A stretch of 5,367 nucleotides of DNA from assembly GCA_903930035.1 (NCBI GenBank), contig CAIYXG010000079.1:1-5367 (forward strand). Direction: 5' to 3'. The position numbers and the translations under genes are program-made. The notes below the pieces were generated by a model. The model saw only the letters and a list, made by a program, of their open reading frames with translations, did no database searches and had not been told where the DNA came from. Shown in pieces: positions 1 through 5,367 of the stretch (position 1 is the stretch's first letter; each line of letters starts with the position of its first letter). This stretch comes from an uncultured Actinomycetes bacterium. GTDB lineage: Bacteria; Actinomycetota; Acidimicrobiia; Acidimicrobiales; Microtrichaceae.

Positions 1-191
1 ACATCGCCATCCAGGCCGAGCAGCTGAAGTACATCAAGGACCTGCTCGCCCAGCGGATCGCCGACCACACCGGGCAGACCAAGGAGCAGGTCACCGAGGA
101 CTCCGACCGCGACCGGTGGTTCACGGCCGAGCAGGCCAAGGACTACGGGATCATCGACAACGTGATCCTGCGCCGCGGCGAGATGGCCTGA
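1..191 (+). CDS. clpP: ATP-dependent Clp protease proteolytic subunit ClpP, C-terminal part (5' end outside window)
   Basis: The reading frame enters from the left edge (first full codon at 3) and ends at TGA 189-191, giving the last 62 residues of a ClpP serine peptidase. ClpP forms the cytoplasmic tetradecameric chamber that degrades proteins unfolded by ClpX or ClpC ATPases. The visible part has the end of the handle helix (IAIQAEQLKYIKDLL), then the HTGQ turn, then the block SDRDRWFTAEQAKDYGIID typical of the family C-terminus. The second Asp of DRDRW (codon 111-113) aligns with the third member of the Ser-His-Asp catalytic triad, Asp171 in mature E. coli ClpP, so this copy looks active as far as can be seen. 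The Ser and His lie upstream and cannot be checked. Actinobacteria usually carry several clpP paralogues, and this fragment does not show which one it is. The family assignment is strong. The gene converges on the minus-strand gene ending at 223. Confidence 0.95.
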   Translation, partial: IAIQAEQLKYIKDLLAQRIADHTGQTKEQVTEDSDRDRWFTAEQAKDYGIIDNVILRRGEMA

Positions 192-228
192 GCCCTACCG
201 CCCGAGCACTACCGCCTGAGCCCTACAG
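187..228. repeat. Three tandem copies of a 14-bp unit spanning a convergent gene junction
   Basis: The copies lie at 187-200 (CCTGAGCCCTACCG), 201-214 (CCCGAGCACTACCG) and 215-228 (CCTGAGCCCTACAG). Copies 1 and 3 differ at one base, and copies 1 and 2 at two. The array starts in the last clpP codons and ends inside the last codons of the minus-strand gene. Copy 1 supplies the clpP stop (TGA 189-191). Copy 3 supplies the minus-strand stop (CTA 223-225, read as TAG). Every copy keeps a plus-strand CTA, and copies 1 and 3 keep TGA. The unit is not self-complementary and no T-run follows, so it does not look like a hairpin terminator. A local tandem duplication by strand slippage is the simplest origin (inference). 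Confidence 0.8.
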
Positions 229-633
229 GTCGATCCCGCACTCGCGGGACGCCCACGTCTGGACCGACGTGCTGCGCCGGCCCAGCTCTGCCAGCCGCGT
301 GTTGAGCTCCTCGCGCCGGCGCTCGATGGCCGCCGGGTCGCTGCCCGCGGCGTCGGCCTCCAGGATGTCGACGACGTCGGCGACCCCGTCGGCCAGCGCC
401 TTGAGGTCCGGCCGGACCTCGTCGGGCGCCTGCTCGGCCAGCCGGGCGAACCGGGCCGCCTCGCGGCGGGCCTTGCCCAGGTCCCCGGCGTCGAGCGCCG
501 CCGACAGGCGGGCCATGTCGGACTGACGGGCGAGCGGCTCGCAGAACGAGGGGGTCCCGTCCCCGCACGCCGTCGCCGTGCCGGCCAGCACGAGCGTCAG
601 GGCCGCCACCGCGACCCGCCGACCCCGGCGCAT
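223..633 (-). CDS. Small exported protein, probable lipoprotein, function unknown
   Basis: 136 residues, not recognised as a named family. The start at 633 is chosen because it opens with a clear export signal: MRRGRR, then a hydrophobic segment (about residues 7-18), then a small-residue run ending ATAC at Cys23. That fits a loose lipobox (A-T-A-Cys rather than the usual L-A-G-Cys), so either a lipoprotein or a signal peptidase I substrate is possible. The mature part (about 24-136) is largely helical in character, rich in Ala, Arg, Glu and Asp, with heptad-like stretches near 50-70 and 100-120. Two further cysteines, Cys31 (SFCEPL) and Cys132 (RECGIDL), bracket it and could form a disulfide. 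That layout, an early FC motif and a terminal CG motif, recalls small uncharacterised secreted actinobacterial proteins (from memory, not searched). The gene begins 7 bp after the rpe stop without a strong ribosome binding site, suggesting co-transcription and translational coupling. No function can be assigned. Confidence 0.8.
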   Translation of the reverse strand: MRRGRRVAVAALTLVLAGTATACGDGTPSFCEPLARQSDMARLSAALDAGDLGKARREAARFARLAEQAPDEVRPDLKALADGVADVVDILEADAAGSDPAAIERRREELNTRLAELGRRSTSVQTWASRECGIDL

Positions 634-640
634 GCGACGG

Positions 641-1321
641 TCAGCCGCCCGCCGCCGTGGCGGCCTCGCGCAGCCCCGTGATGGCAGGGGCCAGGCCCTC
701 GGGGTGGCGGAACACGGCGTTGCCGGCCACGAACACGTTGGCCCCGGCCGCGACGGCACCACCGATGGTGGACGGTCCGATCCCGCCGTCGACCTCCACG
801 TCGACGTCGTAGCCGCCGACCTCGATCATCTGGCGCAGCCGGGCGATCTTCGGCTCCATCGTCGGGATGTACTTCTGCCCGCCGAAGCCAGGGTTCACCG
901 TCATGACCAGGACCATGTCGACCAGGTCGAGCACGTGCGCCACGGCCTCGGCCGGCGTGTGGGGGTTCAGGACGACCCCGGCCTCGGCGCCGTGCTCCCG
1001 GATGTTGTCGAGGGAGCGGTGGAGGTGGTCGCAGGCCTCGGCGTGGACCATGACCAGGTCGCACCCTGCCTCGACGTAGCGGTGCGCCAGCTGGTCGGGG
1101 TTGACCACCATCAGGTGGGCCTCGAAGAACGCGTCGGTCCGGTTGCGGCACGCAGCGATCACGTCGGGGCCGATCGTCAGGTTGGGGACGAACACCCCGT
1201 CCATGACGTCCCAGTGGATGCGGTCGGCGCCGGCCCCGACGACCGCCTCGACCTCGTCGCCCAGCCGGGAGAAGTCGGAGGCGAGGACCGAGGGCGAGAT
1301 CTGGATCGGGGGCTTCGACAT
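641..1321 (-). CDS. rpe: Ribulose-phosphate 3-epimerase
   Basis: 226 residues, the usual length for Rpe. This cytoplasmic TIM-barrel enzyme interconverts D-ribulose 5-phosphate and D-xylulose 5-phosphate in the pentose phosphate pathway. Family motifs appear in order: ISPSVLASDF (8-17), IHWDVMDGVFVPN (35-47), EAHLMV (67-72), the phosphate-binding loop MTVNPGFGGQKYIP (140-153), and EVDGGI (176-181). His36, Asp38, His69 and Asp178 match the metal ligands of the family, and Asp38 and Asp178 are the acid/base pair. All are present, so it should be active. The start at ATG 1319-1321 gives MSKPPIQISP, the right distance before the first strand, with GGAG (complement of 1328-1331) 6 nt upstream. The frame stays open far upstream opposite the methyltransferase gene, but that extension is low-complexity Arg/Pro/Ala and is not part of the protein. 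The gene leads a probable two-gene unit with the small exported protein downstream. Confidence 0.97.
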   Translation of the reverse strand: MSKPPIQISPSVLASDFSRLGDEVEAVVGAGADRIHWDVMDGVFVPNLTIGPDVIAACRNRTDAFFEAHLMVVNPDQLAHRYVEAGCDLVMVHAEACDHLHRSLDNIREHGAEAGVVLNPHTPAEAVAHVLDLVDMVLVMTVNPGFGGQKYIPTMEPKIARLRQMIEVGGYDVDVEVDGGIGPSTIGGAVAAGANVFVAGNAVFRHPEGLAPAITGLREAATAAGG

Positions 1322-1327
1322 GGCGTG

Positions 1328-1331
1328 CTCC
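1328..1331 (-). promoter_or_regulatory. Ribosome binding site of rpe
   Basis: CTCC on the plus strand reads GGAG on the minus strand, 6 nt before the ATG at 1319-1321. The good spacing supports this start over any upstream start in the long open frame. Confidence 0.65.
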
Positions 1332-1352
1332 GGGTCGGCGTGAGGTGCCCCG

Positions 1353-1358
1353 ACCCTA
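1353..1358 (-). promoter_or_regulatory. Possible -10 box for rpe
   Basis: Read on the minus strand this is TAGGGT, matching the TANNNT pattern of actinobacterial vegetative promoters. Transcription would start near 1346 and leave a leader of about 25 nt that holds the GGAG ribosome binding site. The -35 region is weak: about 17 nt upstream on the minus strand is CCGACG, which keeps only the GAC core. The position is sensible, but the motif is short. Confidence 0.4.
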
Positions 1359-1359
1359 A

Positions 1360-1371
1360 CCGTGCGCACGG
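1360..1371. promoter_or_regulatory. 12-bp perfect palindrome, possible operator
   Basis: CCGTGCGCACGG is exactly self-complementary and sits in the 104-bp region between the divergent rpe and methyltransferase starts. It lies one base from the possible rpe -10 box, inside its spacer, where a bound repressor would block rpe. No regulator is encoded nearby. In GC-rich DNA a palindrome of this length can arise by chance, so the operator role is only an inference. Confidence 0.3.
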
Positions 1372-1413
1372 GGGCCGTCGGGCCGCGTTCGCCACCGCAC
1401 GAGGGCCGCCCGC

Positions 1414-1419
1414 TACGGT
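1414..1419 (+). promoter_or_regulatory. Possible -10 box for a leaderless methyltransferase mRNA
   Basis: TACGGT matches TANNNT and ends 6 nt before the GTG start at 1426, the spacing at which the first transcribed base would be the G of the start codon. No Shine-Dalgarno sequence lies at a usable distance; the nearest purine run, GAGGG at 1401-1405, is 20 nt away. Together these point to leaderless transcription, which is common in actinobacteria. No clear -35 box is visible. Confidence 0.5.
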
Positions 1420-1425
1420 GCGCCC

Positions 1426-2670
1426 GTGACTGTTCCCGAGCCGCCCGCTGCCCCTGCTCCCGCTGCGGCCGACGACGGGCACCCCCGGCCGGTCCTGACC
1501 GGCCTGCAGGTCGAGAAGGCCGTGGCCGGCGGGCTCGGGCTGGCCCGCGAGCCCGAGGGCCGGGTGGTCCTGGTCCGCGGCGGCCTGCCTGGCGAGACCG
1601 TGTCCGTGGAGCTGGTCGAGGCCAAGGAGCGCATGGCCCGTGCCGAGGTCGTCGCCGTAGAGGCGGCGGCGCCCGGCCGGGTGGCGCCGCCCTGCCCCGA
1701 GGTGGCGCGCGGGTGCGGCGGCTGCGACCTGCAGCACGCCGACCTGCCCACCCAGCGGGCGATGGCCCGGGAGGTCGTGCTCGACGCGCTGGCCCGGATC
1801 GGCCGGCTGACCGACGTGGACGTGGACGACGGGGTGGCACTGCCGGGCGAGGGGTTCCGGACCACGCTGCGCTGTGCGGTGGAGGACGGACGGCTGGGCT
1901 TCCGCCGCCACCACAGCCGCGAGGTGCTGACCGTCGAGGACTGCCTGGTCGCCCACCCGCTGGTGTCCGAGGTCGTCCGGGACGGACGGTTCCCGGGTGC
2001 CAAGGAGGTCGTGGTCCGTGCCGGGTCACGGACCAACGAGGTGCTGGTGGTGGTCCACCCGACCTGGGACGACGTCTGGGTCCCCGAGGGGGCACGGCTG
2101 GTCGGGACCGACGAGCTCGAGGCCGGGGTGCGCGCGTGGATCCACGAGGAGGTCGGCGGCCGCACCTTCCGGATCTCGGCCCGCTCGTTCTTCCAGGCCA
2201 GCCCCGAGGGTGCCGAGGCCCTGGTCGACGCGGTGCGCCGGTCGCTCGAGCCGTCCGAGGGTGACCGCCTCGTCGACCTCTACGGGGGTGTCGGGCTCTT
2301 CGCCGGCTGCCTGGGCCTGCCGCAGCCCGTGCTGGTCGAGCGCTCGGCCTCGTCGGTGGCCGACGCCCGGGTGAACCTGGCCGACCTGGACGCCACGATC
2401 GTGAAGGTTGCGGTGGAGCGGTGGACCCCGACGCCCGCCGACCTGGTGGTGGCCGACCCGGCCCGCAGCGGCCTGGGGGCCGACGGCGTGCGCGCCGTGG
2501 TGGGCACCGGCGCGCCGAAGGTGGCGCTGGTGAGCTGCGACCCCGCTTCGCTCGCCCGCGACGCGCGGCTGCTGGTCGACGCCGGCTACGCCCTCGAGCG
2601 GGTGGAGCTGGTGGGGATGTTCCCGCACACGCACCACGTCGAGGCCGTGAGCACCTTCCGGACGGCCTGA
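1426..2670 (+). CDS. TRAM-domain RNA (uracil-C5-)methyltransferase, RlmD/RlmC/TrmA family
   Basis: 414 residues. The family uses S-adenosylmethionine to methylate C5 of a specific uridine in 23S rRNA (RlmD, RlmC) or tRNA (TrmA). Which target applies here cannot be told from sequence. An unstructured Pro/Ala-rich N-terminus (1-20) precedes a TRAM RNA-binding domain (about 24-82). An iron-sulfur cluster motif follows, with Cys90, Cys97, Cys100 and Cys173 (in VEDCLVAHP). The C-terminal half is a Rossmann methyltransferase: FFQASPEGAEAL (255-266), the SAM loop DLYGGVGLF (284-292), DPARSG (344-349), and the nucleophile Cys371 in VSCDPASLARD. Glu406 in HTHHVEAV matches the general base of the family. 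All key residues are present. The cluster motif has six residues between the first two cysteines, against five in E. coli RlmD (RumA). The GTG start is probably leaderless. The stop TGA 2668-2670 shares its A with the next gene's ATG. Confidence 0.93.
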   Translation: MTVPEPPAAPAPAAADDGHPRPVLTGLQVEKAVAGGLGLAREPEGRVVLVRGGLPGETVSVELVEAKERMARAEVVAVEAAAPGRVAPPCPEVARGCGGCDLQHADLPTQRAMAREVVLDALARIGRLTDVDVDDGVALPGEGFRTTLRCAVEDGRLGFRRHHSREVLTVEDCLVAHPLVSEVVRDGRFPGAKEVVVRAGSRTNEVLVVVHPTWDDVWVPEGARLVGTDELEAGVRAWIHEEVGGRTFRISARSFFQASPEGAEALVDAVRRSLEPSEGDRLVDLYGGVGLFAGCLGLPQPVLVERSASSVADARVNLADLDATIVKVAVERWTPTPADLVVADPARSGLGADGVRAVVGTGAPKVALVSCDPASLARDARLLVDAGYALERVELVGMFPHTHHVEAVSTFRTA

Positions 2671-3503
2671 TGCGCCGGGGCACCGCCGCGGCTGCCGCCC
2701 TGCTGCTGGTCGCCGGCGGTCTGGCCGGGTGCGGCGGCGCCGAGCAGGCGTGCGGGGGGCCGCTCCCGGCCCCGGAGCGGCTGGTGCCCCAGGTGGTGCG
2801 GACGCTCCCGCACGCCACCGACGCGTTCACCCAGGGCCTGCTGGTGCTCGACGGGAAGATCTACGAGAGTACGGGGCTGGAGGGGCGCTCGTCGCTGAGG
2901 GTCCTGGACCTGGCCGACGGGGCCGAGCTGCAGCGGGAGGTCCTGCCGCCCGAGGTGTTCGGCGAGGGGCTCGCCGCCGGGCCGGGCAGCACGCTCGTCC
3001 AGCTGACCTGGAAGAACCGGACCGCCTTCGTCCGGGACCGGTCGACGCTGCGCCAGACCGGCACCCACCGCTACCGGGGCGAGGGGTGGGGGCTGACCAC
3101 GCTCCCGGGCGGCAGCTTCCTGATGAGCGACGGCTCGGACCGCCTGACCCGCCGGGCGGCACGGACCTTCACCCCGGTGCGGACCCTGACGGTCCGGCGC
3201 AAGGGAGGGGCGTCCGACCAGCTCAACGAGCTCGAGGCGGGCCGCTGGGCGGGCCGTGACGTGGTGTGGGCCAACCGCTTCCAGACCGACGAGGTCCTGC
3301 GGGTGGACCTGGAGTGCGGCGTGGTGACCGGGGTGGTCGACGCGTCCGTGCTCTCGGACGAGGCCCGGCGCACCGCGGCGGCGTCGGGGACGACCGTGGA
3401 CGTCCTGAACGGGATCGCCCGGCTGCCGGGCACGGACCGGTACCTGCTGACCGGCAAGCTGTGGCCGACCCTCTTCGAGGTCCGGTTCGTCCGGGGCGGG
3501 TAG
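2670..3503 (+). CDS. Glutaminyl-peptide cyclotransferase (plant/bacterial beta-propeller type), lipoprotein
   Basis: 277 residues. The family converts N-terminal glutamine of peptides to pyroglutamate with release of ammonia, and folds as a five-bladed beta-propeller, as in papaya glutaminyl cyclase. The signal peptide is a textbook lipoprotein one: MRRG, a hydrophobic run (5-19), then lipobox LAGC with Cys21, so the enzyme should be anchored outside the membrane. Family motifs appear in order: AFTQGL (52-57), YESTGLEGRSSLR (65-77), FGEGL (97-101), QLTWK (111-115), GWGL (139-142), SDGS (153-156), LNELE (185-189), WANRF (200-204), LNGIA (246-250) and TGKLWPTLFEV (261-271). The Glu of YESTG corresponds to the catalytic glutamate of this family. 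The start at ATG 2670 overlaps the upstream stop by one base (TGATG), which implies reinitiation; the frame is open further upstream but only as antisense-like filler. The physiological substrate is unknown. It ends 12 bp from the convergent kinase gene. Confidence 0.93.
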   Translation: MRRGTAAAAALLLVAGGLAGCGGAEQACGGPLPAPERLVPQVVRTLPHATDAFTQGLLVLDGKIYESTGLEGRSSLRVLDLADGAELQREVLPPEVFGEGLAAGPGSTLVQLTWKNRTAFVRDRSTLRQTGTHRYRGEGWGLTTLPGGSFLMSDGSDRLTRRAARTFTPVRTLTVRRKGGASDQLNELEAGRWAGRDVVWANRFQTDEVLRVDLECGVVTGVVDASVLSDEARRTAAASGTTVDVLNGIARLPGTDRYLLTGKLWPTLFEVRFVRGG

Positions 3504-3515
3504 CGGCGGCGCCGG
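3504..3515. other. 12-bp convergent intergenic gap
   Basis: Only 12 bp (CGGCGGCGCCGG) separate the cyclotransferase stop (TAG 3501-3503) from the kinase stop (CTA 3516-3518). An 8-bp palindrome, CGGCGCCG, spans 3507-3514, and TAGC at 3501-3504 mirrors GCTA at 3515-3518 about a centre one base away, so no continuous long stem forms. No T-run follows on either strand, so I do not call a terminator. Transcripts from the two sides may overlap. Confidence 0.5.
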
Positions 3516-5367
3516 CTAGGCGTCGTCGCCGGTGTCGAGCCACTCGCGCATCGACGACGCCGTGGCGTCGCACGTGGCGGCGAACCGGGCCAGCAGGTCC
3601 GGGCTCGGTGGGAACGGGGCCTTCTCCAGCTCCCGGGCCAGCGCGTCGACGGCCACGGCGCCGAGCGTGGCGCTCGTGGCCTTGAGGCTGTGGGCCGCGC
3701 CCCGCAGCTCGTCGGCGACGCCGCGCGACGCGGCGTCCTCGACCGCGGCACGCCGCCGCTCCAGCTCGGTCAAGTAGGTCCGGACGATGGACCGCACCGG
3801 ACCGGCGCCGCCCAGGTCCTCGGCCAGCTCGTCGAGCGCGGCCGGGTCGATCCGTGCGCCGGGCGCGACGGCCGTCGTCCCCGCCTCCTGCCCCGGCCCG
3901 CCGCTGCCCGCCCAGCGCTGGACCGACGTGGCCAGCCCCTCCAGGCCCACCGGCTTGGCGAGCAGGTCGTCCATCCCGGCGTCGCGGCACTTCTGGGCGT
4001 CGGCGGGCATGGCGCTCGCCGTCATCGCGACGATCGGCGTGCGCGTCCCCTCGGGCTCCAGGGCGCGGGCCTGCCGCGTGGCCTCCAGCCCGTCGATGCC
4101 GGGGAGCTGCCAGTCCATGAGCACCATGGCGTAGGGGTGTCCGGGCTGCAGCTCGGCGACGGCGTCCTCGCCGGTGGCCACCAGCACCGCGTCGACACCC
4201 AGCCGGGCCAGCTGCTCCTGCACCAGGAGCTGGTTGGTGGGGTTGTCCTCGACCACGAGCACCCGCGAGCCGGCGGGCAGGTCGGGCCGCAGGACGCCCT
4301 TGCGGGGCTCCTCCTCGGTGGCGGGTGCCGGCAGGTCGACGGCGAACCGGCTGCCCGCGCCGACCGCCGAGTCGACCGTCACGGTGCCGCCGAGCAGGGC
4401 GACGAGCCCGCGCGTGATGGCGAGGCCCAGGCCGGCGCCGCCGAACTGCACGACCGCGGCGGAGGCGCCCTGCTCGAACGGGCGCCAGAGGCGCTCGAGG
4501 TCCTCCGCCGCGATGCCGGTGCCCGTGTCCACGACCTCGATCCGGACGTGGCCCGGCCGGTCACGGAGCGTCGAGACGTTGAGCGAGATGGTGCCGGCGG
4601 GCGTGAACTTGGCGGCGTTGGTGACCAGGTTCGACAGCACCTGGCTCACCCGGGGACCGTCCACCATGACGTAGGTGGGGACGTCGTCGGCGACCGACGA
4701 CCGGACCGTGACCAGCGGCCGGGCCAGGTCGTCGGCCAGCTCGGCGGCGTCGACGACGAGCGAGCGCAGGTCGGTCGGCCGGGGCTCGGGCTCGGGGCGC
4801 CCCGCCTCGAGCCGCGAGTACTCCAGGAGGTCGTCCACGATCCGGCCCAGGATCGAGGTCTGCCGGTTGGCGGAGCGCACCAGCTCGTGGGCGGTCGCCG
4901 GCAGCTCCGTCGTGATGAGGAGCTCCACCAGGCCCTGCAGCGCGTGGACCGGGTTGCGGAGCTCGTGGCTGACCCGCCCCACCAGCTCCACGCGCCGGTG
5001 CGACTCCTCGAGCGCCTCCCGGGTGAGGTCCTCGAGCTGCCGGCGGGTGCGGAGGCGCTCGGTGACGTCACGGACGGTCAGCACGATGCCGTCGACCTGG
5101 GGGTCGTCGGTGCAGTCGACGGCGGTGACCTCGATGTCGAGCCAGATGCCGTCCTGGCGCTGCATCTGCACCGTGAAGACCATGGGCCGTCCGGGGTTGG
5201 CCTCGAGCTCGTCGCGGACCTGCAGCACCCGACCGACGTCGTCGGGGTGGACCACGTCGAACAGCGAGTGGGACTTCCAGTAGTCCTCGCCGTAGCCGAG
5301 CATCCCGTAGCGGAGGCCGGCCGTGACGGTGACGTTGGCCTCCCGGTCGACGAGCACCACCGTGTCG
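3516..5367 (-). CDS. Hybrid sensor histidine kinase with PAS, HisKA, HATPase_c, receiver and HPt domains (5' end outside window)
   Basis: 616 residues are visible, counted from the first full codon at 5364-5366. The frame runs through the right edge, and the GTG at 5358-5360 lies inside a PAS core strand (DTVVLVDR), so it is not the start. Domains in order: PAS with PAC (about 1-103), helical linker, and HisKA with phospho-accepting His134 in VSHELRNP (codon 4965-4967). HATPase_c follows: N box NLVTNAAKF with Asn250, G1 DTGTGIA (280-286), PFEQG (296-300), G2 GGAGLGLAI (309-317). The receiver (about 367-485) has Glu373/Asp374, phospho-acceptor Asp418 in LMDWQLPG (codon 4113-4115), Thr449 and Lys471. 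The HPt domain (about 505-600) has His559 in AAHSLKATSATLG. This is a full His-Asp-His relay in one chain, as in ArcB or BarA. It needs a separate response regulator, which is not in the window. No membrane segment is visible; one could lie upstream. The ligand sensed is unknown. Confidence 0.95.
   Translation of the reverse strand, partial: DTVVLVDREANVTVTAGLRYGMLGYGEDYWKSHSLFDVVHPDDVGRVLQVRDELEANPGRPMVFTVQMQRQDGIWLDIEVTAVDCTDDPQVDGIVLTVRDVTERLRTRRQLEDLTREALEESHRRVELVGRVSHELRNPVHALQGLVELLITTELPATAHELVRSANRQTSILGRIVDDLLEYSRLEAGRPEPEPRPTDLRSLVVDAAELADDLARPLVTVRSSVADDVPTYVMVDGPRVSQVLSNLVTNAAKFTPAGTISLNVSTLRDRPGHVRIEVVDTGTGIAAEDLERLWRPFEQGASAAVVQFGGAGLGLAITRGLVALLGGTVTVDSAVGAGSRFAVDLPAPATEEEPRKGVLRPDLPAGSRVLVVEDNPTNQLLVQEQLARLGVDAVLVATGEDAVAELQPGHPYAMVLMDWQLPGIDGLEATRQARALEPEGTRTPIVAMTASAMPADAQKCRDAGMDDLLAKPVGLEGLATSVQRWAGSGGPGQEAGTTAVAPGARIDPAALDELAEDLGGAGPVRSIVRTYLTELERRRAAVEDAASRGVADELRGAAHSLKATSATLGAVAVDALARELEKAPFPPSPDLLARFAATCDATASSMREWLDTGDDA

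Noticed and set aside
634..762. A 43-residue N-terminal extension of the small exported protein.
   Set aside because: It overlaps the 3' end of rpe, is low-complexity, and would bury the signal peptide that begins at the Met encoded at 631-633.
1401..1405. GAGGG as a ribosome binding site for the methyltransferase.
   Set aside because: It lies 20 nt before the GTG start, too far for normal Shine-Dalgarno pairing.
578..1429. A long plus-strand open frame opposite rpe.
   Set aside because: It is His/Asp/Val/Gly-rich filler antisense to a gene with an intact catalytic motif set. No ribosome binding site or domain is seen.
2421..2669. An upstream extension of the cyclotransferase frame inside the methyltransferase gene.
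   Set aside because: The extension is Arg/Gly/Pro-rich out-of-frame sequence. The lipoprotein signal begins cleanly at the ATG at 2670.
1322..2830. A very long minus-strand open frame running upstream of rpe, opposite the methyltransferase gene.
   Set aside because: The translation is low-complexity Arg/Pro/Ala/Gly with no domain, typical of the antisense frame of a GC-rich gene. The Rpe motifs and ribosome binding site fix the true start at 1321.
3501..3532. Inverted repeats at the cyclotransferase/kinase junction as an intrinsic terminator.
   Set aside because: The stems are short (4-8 bp), their centres do not coincide, much of the sequence is coding, and no T-run follows on either strand.
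5358..5360. GTG as the start codon of the histidine kinase.
   Set aside because: The frame is open beyond it to the window edge, and it falls within the first strand of a PAS domain (DTVVLVDR), so the real start is outside.
3516..5367. Several plus-strand Ser/Arg-rich open frames opposite the kinase.
   Set aside because: They are antisense to a gene with all kinase, receiver and HPt motifs intact and show no recognisable domain or start signal.

Overview
The window looks like an ordinary chromosomal stretch from a high-GC actinobacterium. The DNA is very GC-rich throughout, third codon positions are almost always G or C, and one gene has an actinobacterial-style leaderless GTG start. Two of the six genes encode small proteins with probable lipoprotein signals. 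I cannot name the genus. I see no mobile element, RNA gene, CRISPR array or phage gene.

Layout from left to right. (1) The 3' end of a ClpP protease gene on the plus strand (to 191). (2) A convergent minus-strand pair: rpe (ribulose-phosphate 3-epimerase, 641-1321) followed 7 bp downstream by an unrecognised small exported protein or lipoprotein (223-633). A three-copy 14-bp tandem repeat fills the convergent junction with clpP and carries both stop codons. (3) A 104-bp divergent promoter region (1322-1425) with a -10-like box for each direction and a 12-bp perfect palindrome between them. (4) A plus-strand pair: a TRAM-domain, iron-sulfur-type RNA uracil-C5 methyltransferase of the RlmD/RlmC/TrmA family (1426-2670), whose stop overlaps the start of a lipoprotein glutaminyl-peptide cyclotransferase (2670-3503). 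(5) After a 12-bp convergent gap, a minus-strand hybrid histidine kinase with PAS, HisKA, HATPase, receiver and HPt domains (3516 to the right edge), whose N-terminus lies outside the window.

The genes do not form one pathway. ClpP is protein quality control, Rpe is the pentose phosphate pathway, the methyltransferase modifies RNA, the cyclotransferase caps exported N-terminal glutamine, and the kinase is a self-contained phosphorelay lacking only its final response regulator. Gene packing is tight: the two same-strand pairs are linked by 7 bp and by a 1-bp overlap, and the two convergent junctions are 31 and 12 bp. I did not find a convincing new multi-gene system. The points most worth a second look are the stop-codon tandem repeat, the divergent promoter palindrome with the leaderless start, the unexplained coupling of an RNA methyltransferase to an exported glutaminyl cyclase, and the uncharacterised cysteine-bearing exported protein after rpe.
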